Origin: Paguma larvata
Taxonomy: Eukaryota; Chordata; Mammalia; Carnivora; Viverridae
Assembly (NCBI GenBank): GCA_030068075.1
Contig: CM057829.1
Span: forward strand, 88,961,889-89,025,888
Reading direction: 5' to 3'
Length of the DNA stretch: 64,000 bases
Shown here piece after piece: positions 52,801 to 58,998 of the stretch; the first letter of the stretch is position 1, and every line of letters begins with the position of its first letter. A program made the position numbers and the translations under genes. A model generated the notes under the pieces. That model was not told the DNA's origin. It made no database searches and was given only the letters and a program-made list of their open reading frames with translations.

Positions 52801-55800
52801 AATTCTGAAAAGATGAATCAGGTACTGCCATATGATAACCAGAAAAAACTCACAATACCGAATACTGTCTCTTAGGAATAAATTAGAACAATCCTTAATT
52901 CCTTCAAGGGAAAAAAGACTTAACACAAATTTTTATATAATAGTTACAGATCATCTGTGACCCGTTACTACATCTAAAATATTGATGGATTGAATACTTT
53001 TCTGGGGGAGTCCCCACATACTGACTATGATGCCATTATATATACATACACACACATATTATGCTCTTCTTACATATACATATATAGAATATATACATAT
53101 ATATATTATGTTCTTCCCAATCAGGAAAGTAATTTGAATGACAGATAAGTGAAAATGTGCATGGTATAGAAGAAAACTAAATCTACCCCAATTTGTAGAA
53201 AAAGGAAAACCATGTGTAAACTGTAGAGAATGGTTACCAGTAAGAAATTTCCTTTGATCTGTTCGAAAATGGACCAAACCAGAATGGTTGAGTGAGCTAG
53301 TGCTCTAGCCAAGGTGAACTAAAATAAAATAATTACAGGAAGAGAACTCAGGGGGGAGTTTCAAATCAGAGAATGATTGGGTAAAAGAGAACTGCACTGA
53401 AAAAACATTGAAAGAAATAAATTTAGTTGTATCTCATTATATAAGCTAGAAGTCTAGGAGATTAGACAGTCAGAATGATTTAGAGAAATAAAGTCATATA
53501 TCTTGAACTTGACAGACACTGTATTTCCCCATAATCCCAAAGCTAGAAGGCATCTTTATTCTCAGGATTATTTCATGGAGGATGATTGTACTCATTTAAA
53601 TTTTGAGTAAGAAGGTAAAAAGAAATCTGTAAGGGGACATGATGGTCTGTATCATGAGTGAGATCTTCACAAGACAGTTTCATAACAGAAAGCATGGAGA
53701 ATTCTCTTCTCAAAAATTATACTTAAAAATAAAAAGCTATTTTTAAAATATTATCCTAGCTCCACAACTCTACTCTGCTACATAGATAACTGAGAGCTAA
53801 CCACGTGTTTTCTATACCAGATTATAATCTAAATTTTCTGTAGTACTGAAAATCAAGAAGGGAAGAGGTCTTAACTTGCAATGCTAATCAAAGCATAGAC
53901 GTATTCTTAAGAATAACTAAAAAAATAAACATTTTGGTATATATTGACAATGCCAAATTAAAATCATTCGCTTCTGTGAAAGTTGAAGTATTTTCTTGGC
54001 TGATTTAGCCTCAGTGGGGTGAGGTTACATCATGCATTTCTAATATCAAATGAGCTGTCATGGTGGTACATTTACTGCTTTTTAAAATGTAGTCAGAAGT
54101 CAACCAATTATATAAATAGGATGATATGTGCTTGACCACTCAGGTGATAAAATGAGCATTAAAATATAATGTTAATGCACGTTAAAATCAAGTACTGCAG
54201 TCAGGGAGCTAGTAGTGATGATGGTAGCATATATTTTTAAACTAAAGCACCAAACATTTTTATGTATTTTGAGATTCTATATATTGTATATAGGCATATT
54301 TGAAAAGCAGAAGGTTCTTTTTAATGAGTGTATCAGTAGATACTGCAATCTCATTATTTCTCTATGTTGACAAGTTTTTTAGTTCTATCAAGATATCCAA
54401 GTGGTTTTAAGCTGTAGTCTAAAGTATTTCCCTTTAAGATATGTTAAGATAATGAACAAGTTACCCATTTGACAAAAACTGCAAAGACGAAAGTCACATT
54501 AAAGCCTTCTTTCATTTCCCAAAGGATTGTTAAAAAAATGTTCATAAGATCTAGCCATGTGTAGCAACATGGATGGAACTGGAGGGTATTACGTTAAGTG
54601 AAATAAGTCAGTCAGAAAAAGACAGATACCATATGTTTCCACGCATAGGTGGATTTTGAGAGACTTAACAAAAACCATGGGGGAAGGGAAGAGGGGAAAG
54701 GAAAAAAAAAAGACACAGAGAGGGAGGGAGATAAAGAGACTCTCAAAGACTAAGAACAAACTGAGGGTGAGGGGGGAGAGAGAGGGGGCAGAGGGGGTGA
54801 CGGGCATTAAAGAGGGCACATGTTGGGATGAACACTGGGTGTTATATGTAAACCAATTTGAAAATAAACTATTTTTTAAAAAAAAGCTCTTCTCAAACTA
54901 CAAAAAAAAAGTTCATAAGAACTAATAAAAATGTTCTTACTATAACATCTTTATTTTGAAAAGACAAAGAGTTTATCTCCAGAGGAATTATATGAAAAAA
55001 ATTGACCTTCATCTTTCTATAAATTAAGGGCCTCCTGAAATCAATAATCATCAATTATGAATTCTCAGAAGAAATAAACACATACAATAATAGTTCAATC
55101 TAAGGATTTTTTTTAAGTAGGCTTCATGCTTAGTGCAGAGCCCAGCATGGGGCTTGAACTCATGACGTTGAGGTAAAGACCTGAGCTGGGATCAAGAATC
55201 AGAAGCTTAGCCGACTGAACCACCCTGGTGCCCCTAAAGATATTTTTAGAAAAGACTATACGCCGCTTGAAAGTATCAATATAAACATTTATTCATGAAA
55301 TTTTGCTTCTTTAATAAGTCACAATATAAGCATACTTGCTCATGTTGCAAAAATATAAAATGGATTTTTGTTAGTTGACAATGAAAAATTGTTACATGAT
55401 ATTGTAGATTACCATATACCCTTTTATCATATTACTGTGGGGGAACAGAACTAATAAAAAGGGTACTTGTTTGCTGGATGCAAAGTGACTTGAAGTGTAG
55501 TGAATCCATTCTGTAGTGATAACATTATCTAATTCCTTAATATTAGCTTTGTTTTTTTTTTTGTATAGAAGCACACTATATGGAGGGAAAAGAACCTACA
55601 ATTCACTTTAATTAATTCATTTAACATACTAGAAATAAGTTTAACTAAACAATAATAAAGGGAAAGAAAAAGGACACCTCAAAAGTTTCACAGAGAGGAC
55701 CGACTAAATGACAATACTTGCAATGGAAAAGGAAAGAAATATGGAGAAATTGTAATGATTATATGTAAAAATTGAGGTAAAGGCAAAATAATACAGAAGT

Positions 55801-58800
55801 AGTAGTAAGTCTCATGCTTATTAGAACTATGAGACTGAACTAGACTTACTTTAATGTTTTTGGAACTAAAACAAAATTAAGGCCCACCATTGAACTCTAC
55901 CAAATGTATACATAGCAATCAGAAAGTCTCTTTTCAAACTATATTGACAAATAAGTTGGATTCTGATTCAGATTCAGACAACTTTTAAGTATAGACAGTT
56001 ACCATTTTAATTAAAACAACACTTTTGCAAAATCAATGATTCAAGTTACTATTCAATGTTACCTGTATGAGGAGGATGTCTCTCTGGTAGAATCAGATGT
56101 TGAAAGTTGATAATACATACAGCCTCAGCTCCTAACCATCTATCGGACACTGCTCGGATGTAGTACTGGGAAGGCAAAGGCTCAAAAATAGGGATTGTAA
56201 ACACCAGTAGTTGAGCTTCTTTACTAATGACCTAATGTGAAATAAAGTATCAAATGAATATGAATATCCTAATATGATAAAGGCCTTCTTAGTCTATGGT
56301 TAAGACAATGGTATCTACAGCTAGAGGTACTAAAGATAAAGAAAATATCTTGGATTTCTAAACATTTGAGCTTTCAAGGTACTTTAGAAACTTCTAGGTG
56401 GTTTCCTTCTGAGGATACCTGATATTATAGAAAGCAAAATTTATACTCAATTTATATTATTTATATATGGATATCATCATGTATTAAAAAATTATTAGTT
56501 TGACTCATTATCAGAATTTCTCAAACTTCATTCATTAAATTACTCAACTTCATAATTTTCACCAAATTATTTACTTAATATTTTCTTTAAATTCGATTAC
56601 TACATTAAGTGAAATAAGAGAACCTAGCATAAATAGAAGCTATTCATGAAAACAAAACACTGCTGTGAAATTCTACTGTTGTCTACACCTAAGGTTCCCA
56701 GCCTGAAGCTTGCTTTCTCTTGATAAAAAGAGAAATCGTAGATGAGGCAACACAGTTAAAGATATGCCAGCATGAAATTGAGTCTTTCTCTTGTCATTTA
56801 TGGAAAAAATGTTAAAAATGCCCTTTTTACTCTCTGAGTCAGTACTCTTTAGTATTTTGTTTTTGTAACACCTAAAGTTATTAGTTTTTATTTAATAACC
56901 TAAAGTTATTAATTTTTATTTATTTAATTTTATTTATCCATTACATTATTTATCTCATCCATTTGACATATTCCACTTCTCTGGGAATCATGCCTTACCA
57001 TGATAAAAATTACAATTCAATTTCTCAAACTAACACCATATTGAATATATGAATACAATAACATGCAGTTCTTGTTTTCTTTAAAACCCAATAGAAACAT
57101 AAAAAATAATAAAGTTTTAATGGCATGAAACTGTAGAAAAATAGGTAAAAACAGAAATTATTTAGTTTGTATTTTCTTCTTTCTACAATAGCAACATAAT
57201 AATAGAGCAACACACCCATGTTTACCTGTTTTTTTAGAACTAGAAAATACTCTGAATGATAAATATGATCATTTGTAGGATCTTCTACCCAAATCCACCA
57301 AGGTTCTCCTACTGTCCCATGGACCTAGAAGAAAAATAAGATTCTAATACTATGTATATTTTAACTCAAGTAAGGGATACTGTTGTCTGCATACCCAGGA
57401 CCTGTTCTCTCTCTTTCTGACAGTTTTACTGATATATAATTTATGTAACAAAGTTTACTCATCCAGAGTATACAGTTCAATGGCTTTAATATATTCACGA
57501 AGTTGTATAAATTTTTCCCTAACCTAATTTTAGAACTACCCCCAAAAAGGGACCTTAAGCCCATTTGCCTCTATTGGCCCAATCTCCAACCTTGACAGCT
57601 ACAATCTACTTTCTCTCTATAAAGATTTGCCTATATTGGATATTTCGTATAAATAGAATCATAGGTGGTCTTCTGTGACTGACTTCTTCTATTTACTATG
57701 TTTTCAAGGTTCATTCATGTTGTATCATGCATCAGTCTTCATTCTTTTTAACTGACAAATAATATTCCATTGGATAGATATACCATCTTTTGTGCATTCA
57801 TTCCTCTCCCTCTTTTTCTAACAAAGCTCAACCTTGTTCAGTGTTCATCTCTCACTCATGTGACTCAGGAGGTGACCACATCTCCCAGGATGATTTTCAT
57901 TAGTACAAGTCACACAGCTTACAGTTCCTCCTTATGGCAAACAGCTTGTGGTAAGGGATAGGCACATGCCCAACACGGGCCCAGTTAGACTGAAAAAAAA
58001 GTCTTCTGGTCCATGCTCTGGTTTAATGAAGTAGGGGTGTGTTTACCTTTCTCTGTGAAGTGTGAACAAGGAAGCATGAAAATATTTGGAAAGTAGCCAA
58101 GAGTGTCAGGACAGCAATATCATAGGCCTTAACTTATAGCATTAAGTAGGAGACTCAATCATCTTTGGGGCCTATTCTACCTGGGGAACTTTTATTGTGG
58201 AACACAATATATTTTCTTGCATAAGTCAGTTTGAGACAAGTTAGGTTTTCTATTCTTGTAGCCAACAGCCTTCTAACTGATAGAGTTTAACAGTAAAAAC
58301 AATTAAGTATCCTATCATACTAATGAATTAAACCAAACTCTGAAAGAATTCCTATGGATATGGACAGAAGTAAACAGTGTGAAAAAAAATAAAGCTTTTA
58401 TGCATTTCAAAAACACTCTATTAAATATAAAGTGAAATAAGAATATATGGCTAATTTTTTATTTTATATGAGATTTTGTTTATAGAAATATTAAATATAA
58501 TTTTATATCATGTAGTTCTCACAGAAATTCTGTGAGAAACTTACTATGTTATTATTTATGTTTACAGATGAGGAAGCTGAAGAAATTACTGGTTAGGACA
58601 GTTTACGACCAGTGGTAGATTTGCATTAGGACTATGGTTGGGTAATTTTTGGGCGCACTGTTGAACAAAATTAATTCACATTTAAGGATGTACAAAGAAT
58701 GTCAGGTAGTGTAGGAGATATTTACTTAAACTGAATTAGAACCTTACAGTAACCATGTTAAGTACACATTGCTACTACAACTACTGATTTCCTTGTCTTC

Positions 58801-58943
58801 CTCCACTGGCTTCTTGAAAGAAAGGATTGAGACTTACTTGCTTTTGTATCTACAATCTCTACTGTACTCTTTGTATAGTAACTACTGAAAAGATACCTTT
58901 AAAAATTCTGACAGAATAAGAAGAGGATCAAGAGTAGATCTTC

Positions 58944-58998
<55 letters not shown>
